DNA of 64,000 nucleotides from Protonemura montana. Its lineage: Eukaryota > Arthropoda > Insecta > Plecoptera > Nemouridae. Each line of letters opens with the position of its first letter. Positions within the stretch are counted from its first letter, which is position 1. The notes beneath the pieces were generated by a model. The model was not told the origin of the DNA and did no database searches. It was given only the letters and a program-made list of their open reading frames with translations. Below are positions 53,011 through 63,089 of this stretch, in pieces. The stretch covers positions 32,460,242 through 32,524,241 of the forward strand of contig OX387602.1 in the NCBI GenBank assembly GCA_947568835.1, read 5' to 3'. The position numbers were made by a program, and so were the translations under genes.

Positions 53011-56000
53011 GTAAGACGATTTCAGAAACATTAATCTCCTTCTTTCATTTCTTTTATGTCAGTTGTTACATAAGTTCGACAGATTTAAACGCACTCTTTT
53101 GCTTGTCACACACTTTCCTTTACACGTTTACACAGTCTTTGCAATACATCCCCTCGCTAGATTTGACATCGCACCTTCCAAAATCAGCATCTAAACGCAG
53201 TGTCAATAATTTCAGACCTATTTTTATTATTATTAACGCTATAACCGTCTCAAAAATTGATGTCCCAGTTTGGGCATCAATTTTTGAGACGGTTTTAGTG
53301 TTGATAATAATAAAATACCTCGCGCATTGCAAGCGTTTGCAATTTAAATAAGATTTGAACTAAATTCAGACTTGTTTTATTCACAATTTAATTATTTATT
53401 GTTATTTTTAAGTTTGATCCGAGTCTGATGACCTACGTTGCCACAGAATATCAAAATGCACGAGAGAAATCTTGAAAAAGTTTCACCAAATGCTTTCCTA
53501 ATTGCTGTCAAGTGTCTTAACTTGTGTCCTTTGTACATATTTGAAGCAAATCTCAAGCATTTTGGACATGGGGCATGGGGCATGGGACATAGGACATGGG
53601 ACATGGGACATGGGACATGGGACATGGGACATGGGACATGGGACATGGGGCATGGGGCATGGGACATAGGACATGGGACATGGGACATGGGGCATGGGAC
53701 ATGGGGCATGGGACATGGGTCATGGGACATGGGACATGGGTCAAACATGGGGCATGGGACATGGGACATGGGACATGGGACATGGGGCATGGGGCATGGG
53801 ACATGGACATGGGGCATGCGACATGGGGCATGGGACATGGGGCATGGGACATGGGGCATGGGACATGGGGCAGGGGGCAGGGGACATGGGGCTTGGGACA
53901 TGGGGCATGGGACATGGGGCATGGGACATGGGGCATGGGACATGGGGCAGGGGACATGGGGCATGGGGCATGGGATATGGGACATGGGGCATGGGACATG
54001 GGGCAGGGGACATGGGGCATGGGGCATGGGATATGGGACATGGGGCAGGGGACATGGGGCATGGGGCATGGGATATGGGACATGGGATATGGGACATGGG
54101 GCATGGGATATGGGGCATGGGACATGGGGCATGGGACATGAAACATATGATCTTGATTACAGATGCTAAGCAAGCCCCGGAAGGCAGTGGACCGTCGTGA
54201 GGTGCTCGTGCTCCTGACTCAATGCATCGCGGCCTTGCCGTACCCAACGGAAGTGGGCGTGGCTTCCTGCGGGGACCCGACAGAAGAGGGCGGAGTCTCG
54301 GGCGAAGAGCTGGCGGCTGCGTTTGCCGCCCGCGCCGGGTTTTTCTTACAAACTCACGAGTACGCGTTGTGCGTGGCCGACCTCGAACGTGCCCTCGATG
54401 TCTTCCCACGAGCATCGGAGCCAATCAGGAAGCAGTGGGCGGCGACCAAGGGGACGGCTCTCGCTCGGCAGGCGCTGAAGACGAGAATCACCAACGACCT
54501 CAGCGTTCAGGTAAAGTTAAGTTAGGTTATGTTGGGTCAGGTGAGGTTAGGTCAGGTTAGGTCAGGTTAGGTTAGATTAGGTTAGGTTTGTTCCTTCCTG
54601 CCTTACATAAGTCTGTCAATTTGTTCCAGGATCACCTCGTTGGTCTGGTTGCCATGGCACCTGACATCATTCCAGCCGGGCTTTCATTCCCGGAGCACCC
54701 GGTGCTTGCCGGCGCCGCAGCTTGCCTGGAAGTCCGGGCGGACCCAAAGCAGGTCACGCGACTCGTGGCCAACGCAGACATTCACATCGGTCGGTTTATT
54801 TTATTGATGATTTCTACGTTTTATTATTAACACTAAAACTGTCTCGAAAACTGAAGTTCAAACGGGGACTGGAACCTTGAATTTAAAAAAAATTACAATG
54901 GAAAAGAATTGGGGAAAGAGGGAATATTTCTGCTTGATTATCTTAGATTTAGAAAAGGCATTTCTTGCTTTGTTGCATTACTTTTCTTTCGTTTGTTTAA
55001 AGGGCTAACAGATCTGAACAGAAAGTCAGGACAGAAAATGCAATGCATTCTGATTCTCACTGTGACTGGAGGAAATAACTCCAGTGACAAAGTTTTTAGT
55101 CTGGAGATTTCCTGGAATTAACCTTAAACTGTTCCTGTCTCAGATGAAATGTGATTTAAATTGCAAACGCTTGCAATGCGTGGAGTATTTTATTATTATC
55201 AACACTATATATCAATTTTTGAGACGGTTTTAGTGATAATAATAAAATACCCTGAGCATTGCAAGCGTTTGCAATTTAAATTAGATAAAATTTAGATATA
55301 TAGATTTAGATTTTAATTTGAAGCAAGAAATTCCTTTTCTAAATCTAATGAAAAGAAGCAAAATTCTTCTCCTTTTTCCCATTTCTTTTCCAGTAAATTT
55401 CTTAAAGATCGGGGTTCGAGTCCCCGTTGGTCATCAATTTTGAGACGGTTCTAGTGTTGTTAATAATAAAATACCCCGCGCATTGCAAGCGTTTGCAATT
55501 TAAATCAGATTTCATCTAAAGATATTGACATTTGATTGCGGTTATGTTTGCAGGTGATGTTATTCTTATGGAGAAGCCGTTTGCCTCGGTGCTGTCGACA
55601 GAATGCTTCGTCAGTCATTGCTTCCATTGTCTGACCAATCACAGCGATATGATTCCTTGCAAGACTTGCAGCGTGGTGAGATGCTTGCTGCTGATTGGTC
55701 GATACGATATATTGTAGAATGTAGGGGAAGTTGGTACATATTGGGTTTCCATTAAATTTCTTAAAGAACGGGGTTGGAGTTTCTGTTTGGGCGTCAATTT
55801 TTGAGACAGTTGTAGTGTTCATTATAATATAATACCCCGCACATTGCAAGCATTTCCAATTTAAACCAGACTTCATCTAAATTAAATCAAAATTTGCTAA
55901 TTTTTTGTAAAGCCATGTTGTTCTTTGCGTATATTCGATTAAATTATATGCCGTACCTTTTTTTAAGTTGAGAAATTTAGTTCTTCACTTAGCATTCAAA

Positions 56001-59000
56001 ACCCAGTTGAAATAGAAACTGATTAATTCACAGAAGAATTAAAATGCAAGATGTTTTGTTCCTTCATAATATCCTGGTTAATTTTCAAACTCCCCGGTGA
56101 AGACTGGCTTTATTTTGCATTGTAAAGTTAGCAACATTTAGTCAGAGTCCACCAGGCTGTGGCAAGGTTAGGTTAACACGACTCTCATTGCAGGTTCTCT
56201 ACTGCTGCAAAGTCTGCCGAGATGCAGACACCAGCCTCTTCCACCAATGGGAATGTCGATTGCTTGGAACGTTGCTTCATAGCTTCGGTACATCGTTGTC
56301 ATGGTTACCAGCCCTCGCTCTACGCATCTTCCTGACGGCCGTTTACACTCAACGCGGTCTCGAGCCTCTCTTGGACTTTACAACGTTCCTGGACTCACAG
56401 GTAACACTGCGCTGAGTCAGGTATTGGATGGATGACCATCATACACATGACCAGTTCTGTTCGGGAGAGAGGTTGGAGGGATGAAAGTTAAGCAACACTG
56501 CGCTGAGTCAGGTATTGGATGGGTGACCATCATACACATGACCAGTTCTGTTCGGGAGAGAGGTTGGAGGGATGAAAGTTAAGCAACACTGCGCTGGGTC
56601 AGATATTGGATGGGTGACCATCATACACATGACCAGTTCTGTTCGGGAGAGAGGTTGGAGGGATGAAAGTTAAGCAACACTGCGCTGGGTCAGGTATTGG
56701 ATGGATGACCATCATACACATGACCAGTTCTGTTCGGGAGAGAGGTTGGAGGGATGAAAGTTAAGCAACACTGCGCTGAGTCAGGTATTGGATGGGTGTC
56801 ATCTCTGTTACCAGGGATTTGAGAAGACTCGAGGTTTCGACTCTGAAGGCCGCTACGAGTTACCGAGCGGGTTCACGACGATCCACTTCTCGACTCGAGG
56901 ATCTTCGCTAAACACGGAGCTGCCGCACATCGCTGCCGTCCTCCTGCTCGGACTCGACAGCCTCACGAGCTTCTTTCAACGATATCCTGCTGATGTGGAC
57001 AAGAAGATGCAAGTTGGAGCTCTCCTTCTCAGGTAGGCAACCCCCGGCGCAACTTACACAACAACTAAGTTGTCCAACTTGAACTAAATCCAAACTAGGT
57101 CACTGACCCTTGATATCGGTCAGCAAAAGAACTGTCAATGTCTTTTTGATTGTGACCTATGCTAGTTCCTAGGTCTAAGATGTATTTTTATTTATTGATT
57201 TCTAACTTAGGTACAAGTATACCGGTGGTTAGTGCTAGTAGGCAATCTGGCCTATGCTAGTTCCTAGGTCTAAGATGTATTTTTATTTATTGATTTCTAA
57301 CTTATGTACAAGTATACTGGTGGTTAGTGCTAGTAGGCAATCTGGCCTATGCTTGTTCCTAGGTCTAAGATGTATTTTTATTTATTGATTTCTAACTTAT
57401 GTACAAGTATACTGGTGGTTAGTGCTAGTAGGCAATCTGGCCTATGCTTGTTCCTAGGTCTAAGATGTATTTTTATTTATTGATTTCTAACTTATGTACA
57501 AGTATACTGGTGGTTAGTGCTAGTAGGCAATCTGGCCTATGCTAGTTCCTAGGTCTAAGCTGTATTTTTATTTATTTATTTATTGATTTCTAACTTAGGT
57601 ACAAGTATACCGGTGGTTAGTGCTAGTAGGCAATCTGGCCTATGCTAGTTCCTAGGTCTAAGATGTATTTTTATTTATTTATTTATTGATTTCTAACTTA
57701 GGTACAAGTATACCGGTGGTTAGTGCTAGTAGGCAATCTGGCCTATGCTGGTTCCTAGGTCTAAGCTGTATTTTTATTTATTTATTTATTGATTTCTAAC
57801 TTAGGTACAATTACCCTGGTACTAACCACCGGTAAACCTGTACCTAAGTTAGAAAAATAAATAAATAAATATAACTTAAACTGAAATAATCAGCAGTCAA
57901 CGGGACTTAATTAACAGCTGATTGTCTCTGTCTCAGGTATGCCGTGGTGGCAAGAGACTTGGTGTTCAAGGTAAACAATGTATCGCCACCGCACGATGGT
58001 AAGTGGAGGTTGTTTGCGGTGGCGGCTGCCGTCTTCCCAGTCGCAGGACTTGCCAGGCGTTCCTGCGCTGCCAACACAATATCTGCATTCCGTGGGGACA
58101 ACCTGCTCTTGATGGCCACTGCAGAGATAGCCACGGGGCAAGAGGCAAGAACTAGACATTTCTTATATTAGTATTATTATTATTTATTCTCATACTTAGC
58201 CATGGTACATGTTCTTATGCAAGTTCTTAGAGTAATAGGAAAGTACATAAAATATATTAAGTATTTATGTTTATATATGGTGTGTAGAGACGTGTTTTTA
58301 GGTATTAATTTTATCCAAATTTTAGTGCTAATTATTTGAATTGTTGCGTTTATAGCTAAATAGAAAAAAGGGCTTTTGCGATCTACATTCAAAAGGAATG
58401 CGGATTTTGAGCAAACACTGGGATCTTTAATAAAGAAGTGATCAATAATAATAACAATAAAGCAAATATTTAGTGTAGGTCCTCAACATCGGTATTTGTT
58501 GGGGACTTGGAACAAAATTAATAGCACAAATCAATATTTTACATAAATGCCACCATGAAATACATTGTATGGCAGTATGAGCAACACCTACTACTTGTTA
58601 AAACTTAACATTGAACAAGTTTCAATGATAGCTTCCTTCATTCTTGTTCCTTTGTCAGTCAGCACAAGGTTTTATTGAGTAAAAAACCTCTCTGCATCAA
58701 CACTGTTCACTGGGGCTGAAATAGTTTGCTAAGTCAGAACTGCAAATGAGGGGTTTGAGATTTTTATGGCCATTAGAATTTGAATTAGATCGACTGCCTG
58801 ATTTGCTTTGCAAAACATGCTTTGCAAGATTATCTTTTTTCTCACTGACAAGTCTGGTGTTCTAGATTTCACAGTTCAAAATAAATCCATCACTCACAAA
58901 GAACTTAAACTCTTGGAATTGCTTTGCTCGATCCTCAATTGATATGCCACTCATAGACAATGTCACCAAAGCATTTAAATCTTATTTAATCAATGTTTAA

Positions 59001-61602
59001 CGGAGGTTTTAAGGCAATATTGGTTTCCCCATTTAGCCACGACATATTAGCCTTTCTGACACTTTGAAAAGATTTGAATGAGAATGTTTAGGTAAATAGA
59101 CAAAAAAGATGAAAATTTCAATTTGAATTTAGCTACATTATCTGAACTACTGCTGCCATCTAGCAACAAATCATGACACTTAAACACAGTGTTACAGTTT
59201 GCTACTAGATGGCAGAAGCGTTCAGAATGAGATACAAATGCACATTTAGCCGAGATGAGGAGCGATCCATATTGTTTTTAAAAGATACTTTTATGTAAAC
59301 GTTTCATTTCCAAGTCACCAAATATTCCGTTTCGAAAACAAACACGTTGTTACAAACTATTTTATTCTTGTTCTTCTTGTGTTGTCTCAGTTTCTTAGTT
59401 TGCAATTATTAAAATATCATTGTTTTGAAACAAATTACCGTGCCAGTTAAACTCAATCCCTAAACTCTATTTTCAAGAAAAGATTGCAAGTGAATACCAA
59501 GTTTTACAAGCTTGTGTTTTTCAGGTGACGATCTCTTCCGGGGTTTCCTACACGTCCCACGACCTGGCATCGCGGCAGGCCAGTTTGACCAACTTCCCGG
59601 GAGAGTGCAGGTGAAACACGTATATATATTCGTTAATATAAACCGACTGCTTGTAAATCAGTATCAACTCATTCCACGTCAAATCACTCAACTTTGTCAA
59701 GGACTGACTCAGATTTTGATGAAATTTAGTGCACTTGTTGAGAATGTTGATTGAGGCACAAGTTAGTTTTATTTATATTTTTACTCAAAGAGTTGAAAAG
59801 TTACAGAAGATGGAAAATGTGGTAATTTTACCTCCGTGCATTCATTGACTTCTCTTTTCCTGAATATCTTGGGTTTTATTGGAGCTGCAGACTTCCAACA
59901 GAACTCTAATCAAAGCATTGTGACCAGTTTGAAGCGGTTTATACCGTTTCGAGCAAATTTTCAATCATTTTAAGACTCTTTGTATCATTTTTTGCTAGTT
60001 TTTGACAATTTCGGGCCATTTTGCTTCAATCTTGGCCAGTTTTTCACCATTTTGAACCATTCAGACCACCATGGATCATTATGAACCAGGTTAAGACTGT
60101 TTTTGGCCAGTATTTACCCATTTTATACCATGTCAATATAGGATTAATACATATTTCTCACTATTTCGGACCAGTTTTCAACCAATCTGTCCATCAAGTC
60201 TAGCAAGCGTTGATGTTGTTTCAGATGCGAGGCTTGCTTGGAGCAATGGCCGACGATGGAAGCGTTGTCTCGACTTCAGTCCACGTACCGTTGTGTGAAA
60301 TGCAGCGCCGAGCTTCCGTTCGAGCTCGGCACCGCGGCCACCGACGTCCTCGTTCACTGCTCTCGATGTCACACTCCTAACAACATCTTGACGAACAAGA
60401 TCGAGGAACAAGAGGTCAGCCATACTTTGTCTTGATTACAACTTCACAGTTAGAGTCCAGTAAAGTCTTCAATTGAGCTACTTGGACCCCGATCTCCACC
60501 TGTCGCGGGTGTTGCTCTAACCAATTGAGCTACTTGGACCCCGATCTCCACCTGTCGCGGGTGTTGCTCTAACCAATTGAGCTACTTGGACCCCGATCTC
60601 CACCTGTCGCGGGTGTTGCTCTAACCAATTGAGCTACTTGGACCCCGATCTCCACCTGTCGAGGGTGTTGCTCTAACCAATTGAGCTACTTGGACCCCGA
60701 TCTCCACCTGTCGCGGGTGTTGCTCTAACCAATTGAGCTACTTGGACCCCGATCTCCACCTGTCACGGGTGTCGCTCTAACCAATTGAGCTACTTGGACC
60801 CCGATCTCCACCTGTCACGGGTGTTGCTCTAACCAATTGAGCTACTTGGACCCCGATATCCACCTGTCACGGGTGTTGCTCTAACCAATTGAGCTACTTG
60901 GACCCCGATCTCCACCTGTTGCGGGTGTTGCTCTAACCAATTGAGCTACTTGGACCCCGATCTCCACCTGTCGCGGGTGTTGCTCTAACCAATTGAGCTA
61001 CTTGGACACTGGCTTTTTAAGACGATTTTAGTGTAAACACTATGGGTTGGAGCAACATCCGCGACAGGTGGAGATCGGGGTCCGAGTCCCCGTTTGGGCA
61101 TCAATTTTTGAGACGGTTATTGTGTTGTTAATAATAAAATACCCCGCGCATTGCAAGCGTTTGCAATTTTAATCAGATTTCATCAACATCTTCTGACTCG
61201 TTTCCGTTCTCACCGCAGGTCACAAGTTTGCTGCGCGGCATACGTCAGAAGATGTCGACCAATCACACGCCGGCGCTGTTTGCTGCCGACTTGATCTCGG
61301 CGCTGACTCGACTCAGCTCGTTCCTGCGACCGCCGGATTATCAGCTGGCGGCCGTTGTTCAACTGTTGCAGGATAGCGTGAGCCACGGGGGACAGGGCAA
61401 CAAGCTCCGCCCACTAGATGGCGCCGGCAACAAGCCCCTCCCACTAGACAGCGATGCCGGCAACAAGCCCCTCCCACTAGACAGCGATGCCGGCAACAAG
61501 CCCCTCCCACTAGACAACGGCGCTAGCAACAAGCTCCGCCCAGTGGAAGGCGATGTCGAGAATTGCCAAGGTTCTGACGTTGCTGAAAGCGGTTCCTTGT
61601 AA
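52789..61602 (+). CDS. SMYD4: SMYD4-like MYND/SET-domain protein (complete)
   Basis: Exons: 52789-53010, 54163-54510, 54630-54789, 55554-55675, 56194-56400, 56815-57032, 57937-58144, 59525-59610, 60225-60414, 61219-61602; 714 aa, all phases agree. Residues 75-190 look like helical TPR repeats (AAAFAARAGFFLQTHEYALC). The SET N-terminal part (GDVILMEKPFASVL) is interrupted by a MYND zinc finger with all eight ligands: C266, C269, C279, C282, C288, C292, H301, C305. The SET core follows at 426-501 and a post-SET cluster at C523, C525, C528. A C-terminal ribbon has CVKC and CSRC. Long N terminus before SET plus this C terminus indicates SMYD4 rather than SmydA-type proteins. Family members are lysine methyltransferases or client-binding cofactors in nucleus or cytoplasm; here the cofactor motif is degenerate (see findings). 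One intron is GC-AG. Confidence 0.88.
53215..53350 (+). repeat. SINE 3' ends, inverted pair
   Basis: aaccgtctcaaaaattgatg and catcaatttttgagacggtt flank a 12-nt loop, then tgcaagcgtttgcaatttaa. Two copies of the tRNA-SINE tail in opposite orientation form a near-perfect hairpin. Confidence 0.75.
53565..54140 (+). repeat. 7-mer array ggacatg/gggcatg
   Basis: About 80 heptamers (catggga, catgggg) in SMYD4 intron 1, ending about 20 nt before the acceptor of exon 2. Confidence 0.97.
54163..54510 (+). CDS. SMYD4: SMYD4 exon 2 (TPR-like)
   Basis: Acceptor cttgattacag 20 nt after the 7-mer array; donor GTTCAG|gtaaag. Helical, Ala/Leu-rich (YALCVADLERALDVFP). Confidence 0.82.
54512..54590 (+). repeat. 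Short TTAGG/GTCAGG-like array at a donor
   Basis: gttaagttaggttatgttgg followed by tcaggtgaggttaggtcagg units begin within a few nt of the donor of SMYD4 exon 2 and take most of the 119-nt intron. Confidence 0.85.
54630..54789 (+). CDS. SMYD4: SMYD4 exon 3
   Basis: Acceptor tttgttccag, donor CATCG|gtcggt, phase 1. DHLVGLVAMAPDIIPAG to VTRLVANADIHI, entering the SET N-terminal strand. Confidence 0.85.
55140..55290 (+). repeat. tRNA-SINE tail copies, SMYD4 intron 3
   Basis: An inverted partial (aaattgcaaacgcttgcaat) and a direct copy (caatttttgagacggtttta, gcaagcgtttgcaatttaaa). Confidence 0.7.
55400..55515 (+). repeat. tRNA-SINE copy with intact B box
   Basis: atcggggttcgagtccccgt (B box), then catcaattttgagacggtt and the tgcaagcgtttgcaattt tail, ending about 40 nt before the acceptor of SMYD4 exon 4. 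Shows the full join of tRNA head to SINE tail. Confidence 0.78.
55554..55675 (+). CDS. SMYD4: SMYD4 exon 4 (SET N-part, MYND start)
   Basis: Acceptor atgtttgcag, donor AGCGTG|gtgaga. GDVILMEKPFASVLSTE then CFHC and CKTC, the first four MYND ligands. Confidence 0.92.
55765..55880 (+). repeat. tRNA-SINE copy, diverged, SMYD4 intron 4
   Basis: acggggttggagtttctgtt, gcgtcaatttttgagacagt and gcacattgcaagcatttcca. Followed by fragments of TIR element A (55975-56015). Confidence 0.7.
56030..56176 (+). repeat. Dispersed repeat B, copy 2
   Basis: Near-identical to 1273-1420. It ends 17 nt before the acceptor of SMYD4 exon 5. Confidence 0.8.
56194..56400 (+). CDS. SMYD4: SMYD4 exon 5 (MYND end)
   Basis: Acceptor tctcattgcag, donor TCACAG|gtaaca. 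VLYCCKVCRDADTSLFHQWE-C supplies the last four MYND ligands. Confidence 0.92.
56401..56800 (+). repeat. 91-bp 5S-rRNA-like array, copy 4
   Basis: About 4.4 units forming essentially the whole 414-bp intron 5 of SMYD4: the donor itself reads cag|gtaacactgcgctgagtcag, and the array stops about 14 nt before the acceptor. Confidence 0.88.
56815..57032 (+). CDS. SMYD4: SMYD4 exon 6 (SET-I insert)
   Basis: Acceptor ctctgttaccag, donor CTCAG|gtaggc, phase 2. Variable insert of the SET domain, ending MQVGALLLR. Confidence 0.88.
57150..57830 (+). repeat. 95-103 bp tandem repeat
   Basis: About seven units of cctatgctagttcctaggtc ... ggtggttagtgctagtaggc in SMYD4 intron 6; length differences come from (TTTA)n. 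The last unit is followed by an inverted fragment (ctaaccaccggtaaacctg). Confidence 0.93.
57937..58144 (+). CDS. SMYD4: SMYD4 exon 7 (SET core)
   Basis: Acceptor ctctgtctcag; AVFPVAGLARRSCAANTISA and MATAEIATGQE. No GT donor fits; CAAGAG|gcaaga joins in phase 0 to VTISSG of the next exon. Confidence 0.88.
58145..59524. other. SMYD4 intron 7, no repeats recognised
   Basis: 1.4 kb of AT-rich sequence, the only long SMYD4 intron without an obvious tandem array. Starts with GC and ends with AG. Confidence 0.5.
59525..59610 (+). CDS. SMYD4: SMYD4 exon 8 (SET end, post-SET)
   Basis: Acceptor gtgtttttcag, donor TGCAG|gtgaaa. VTISSGVSYTSHDLASRQAS then FPGEC, the R-x-x-L-...-F-x-C spacing usual after a SET core. 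Confidence 0.85.
60225..60414 (+). CDS. SMYD4: SMYD4 exon 9 (post-SET zinc ligands)
   Basis: Acceptor ttgtttcag, donor CAAGAG|gtcagc. RCEACLEQWP completes the post-SET zinc site; RCVKC and HCSRC form a second C4 ribbon as in SMYD4 proteins. Confidence 0.87.
60470..61010 (-). repeat. 52-bp tRNA-like array, copy 2
   Basis: About 10.4 units identical in consensus to 46948-47608 but on the minus strand, in SMYD4 intron 9; again antisense to the host gene. It starts about 55 nt from the donor. Confidence 0.9.
61035..61195 (+). mobile_element. tRNA-SINE, near-complete copy
   Basis: gttggagcaacatccgcgac, gatcggggtccgagtccccg, ggcatcaatttttgagacgg and tgcaagcgtttgcaattt in one run. This is the source family of the 52-mer arrays, seen here in sense orientation right beside the antisense array. 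Confidence 0.8.
61219..61602 (+). CDS. SMYD4: SMYD4 exon 10
   Basis: Acceptor tctcaccgcag; VTSLLRGIRQKMSTNH, helical C-terminal part, then an 11-aa repeat (AGNKPLPLDSD) and TAA. Confidence 0.82.
   Translation, partial: VTSLLRGIRQKMSTNHTPALFAADLISALTRLSSFLRPPDYQLAAVVQLLQDSVSHGGQGNKLRPLDGAGNKPLPLDSDAGNKPLPLDSDAGNKPLPLDNGASNKLRPVEGDVENCQGSDVAESGSL
61375..61560 (+). repeat. 33-bp coding repeat in SMYD4 exon 10
   Basis: About five units such as ggcaacaagcccctcccact + agacagcgatgcc, encoding AGNKPLPLDSD. In frame, near the C terminus, outside recognised domains. Confidence 0.9.
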
Positions 61603-62009
61603 TCACGTGACTTCGTGAAGCGCGCAGTTCGAGACCTGGAACTTTTCAACGTTCACTGCACACGGATCTCCTCGTTTTGTTTCCCAGGCTCTCATTTGTT
61701 CAACTAAAACCTGACACCTGCGCTATGACAGGTGATTCTTTGAGTTCGGTGGCCGATCACAGTCGCAGTTGATCTCGCCACGACAATCTGTGTCGGCGCT
61801 TGAAGCTTGCAGTGCCGTGCAAACCTGCATTGCATGCGATAATTGCATTACATAATTCACCAGGATACTGTTCAGGGAAACTGCCCCCCAAACAATCCTG
61901 ATCTTCTAATCAGAATGAACGTTGCAGGGCAAGTAAATAAAACTAGGTGTAAATCGATTATTTCTTGATTTATTTGTGAATCCTGGTGGTGGTGCAAGCA
62001 TTTTTTTTT
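61603..62009. other. SMYD4 3' flank
   Basis: Likely 3' UTR; AATAAA-like signals occur near 61935 (aagtaaataaaac). Nothing else recognised. Confidence 0.4.
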
Positions 62010-62660
62010 TTTTTTAGAGCTTTATTGTCCCTTTGATCTTTACAGATATAAGAAAGTCCATAAGAGTAAAATATAAACCGTTTGGGGTCAATGAACTCAG
62101 ATTCTTAAAAGAAAATCAAGAAAAACGGGGTTAGTTTTCATCGCAGGTAAGAACGGGGGCGTGCATTCAACTTATCTTGAAATTCTACCCCTGTTGACAC
62201 CCTTTAAGGGTCATAATTCGTCAGTCCAATTTTTACTTAAAAAATATTGCAAAAATCAATGAACCCTTACGTTTTTTCTTTAATCTTAAAGATTCGCCCA
62301 TACTGTGGTCTAAGGGGTAGTTTGCACCCCTGAACACGATGGGCTAATTAGATTTTCAATACAATTAGTAGTTACGTCACTAAAACTATTTTTAAGTTTA
62401 AAACGCAAATAACTCCCAAAGTTCTAGCCTGAGAATAGAACGGGGGTGTGCATTCAAATCCCCTTGAAATTCTACCCCTGTTGACACCCCTCACGGGTCA
62501 AAATCCATCACTTGACTTTCCACTTAAAATATTACCTTTTTTCTTGATTTTTGAAGATTCGCCCATACTGTGGTCTAACGCGTAGTTTGCACCCCTGAAC
62601 ACGATAGGCTATTTAGTCTTTCCATACAATTAGCAGTTTAGTTGCTAGAACTAGATTTCA
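62010..62660. repeat. Poly-T stretch and 288-bp tandem duplication
   Basis: A T-run and ttattgtccctttgatcttt at 62010 look like a retroelement tail on the minus strand. Two diverged units near 62150 and 62438 share cttgaaattctacccctgtt and gattcgcccatactgtggtc. Confidence 0.65.
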
Positions 62661-63089
62661 AACCTGTGTTAGCAGAAAGAACACATCTTGTTTGCTGGTT
62701 TGTCATCTCAGATGTTTATTGACAGGCAAGCAGCGTGGAAAGATCATGTAGCATGTATTTATTTATAATCATCTCTAAAGAAAGTACTTGCTGTTGAACA
62801 ATAGATGGGTCTGTGGCTTCTTGTAAGATCTGATGATTTGAATTTGCTATCCATTAGTTAGTCATATCAACTAATTGGTTAGTAATGTGATGATACATGG
62901 GGCATTCTGCTGGCTGGATAATCTATTGTTCCGTTTATTTTGATGCGATGACAATTTCATCGAATGAGTTCAGTTTTGTCGTTGAATGTGTAATATTTTG
63001 TTTGCTAAATGCTTTAAAAGTGAATGTTTAAATGCAGTTAAGTATTATTAGGAGTGGAAATGTGCTCTTAGGTAGAATACGGTTGACAA

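Noticed and set aside
53392..54200. His-Pro/Met-Gly-His-rich frames on both strands
   Set aside because: Heptamer array artefacts inside SMYD4 intron 1.
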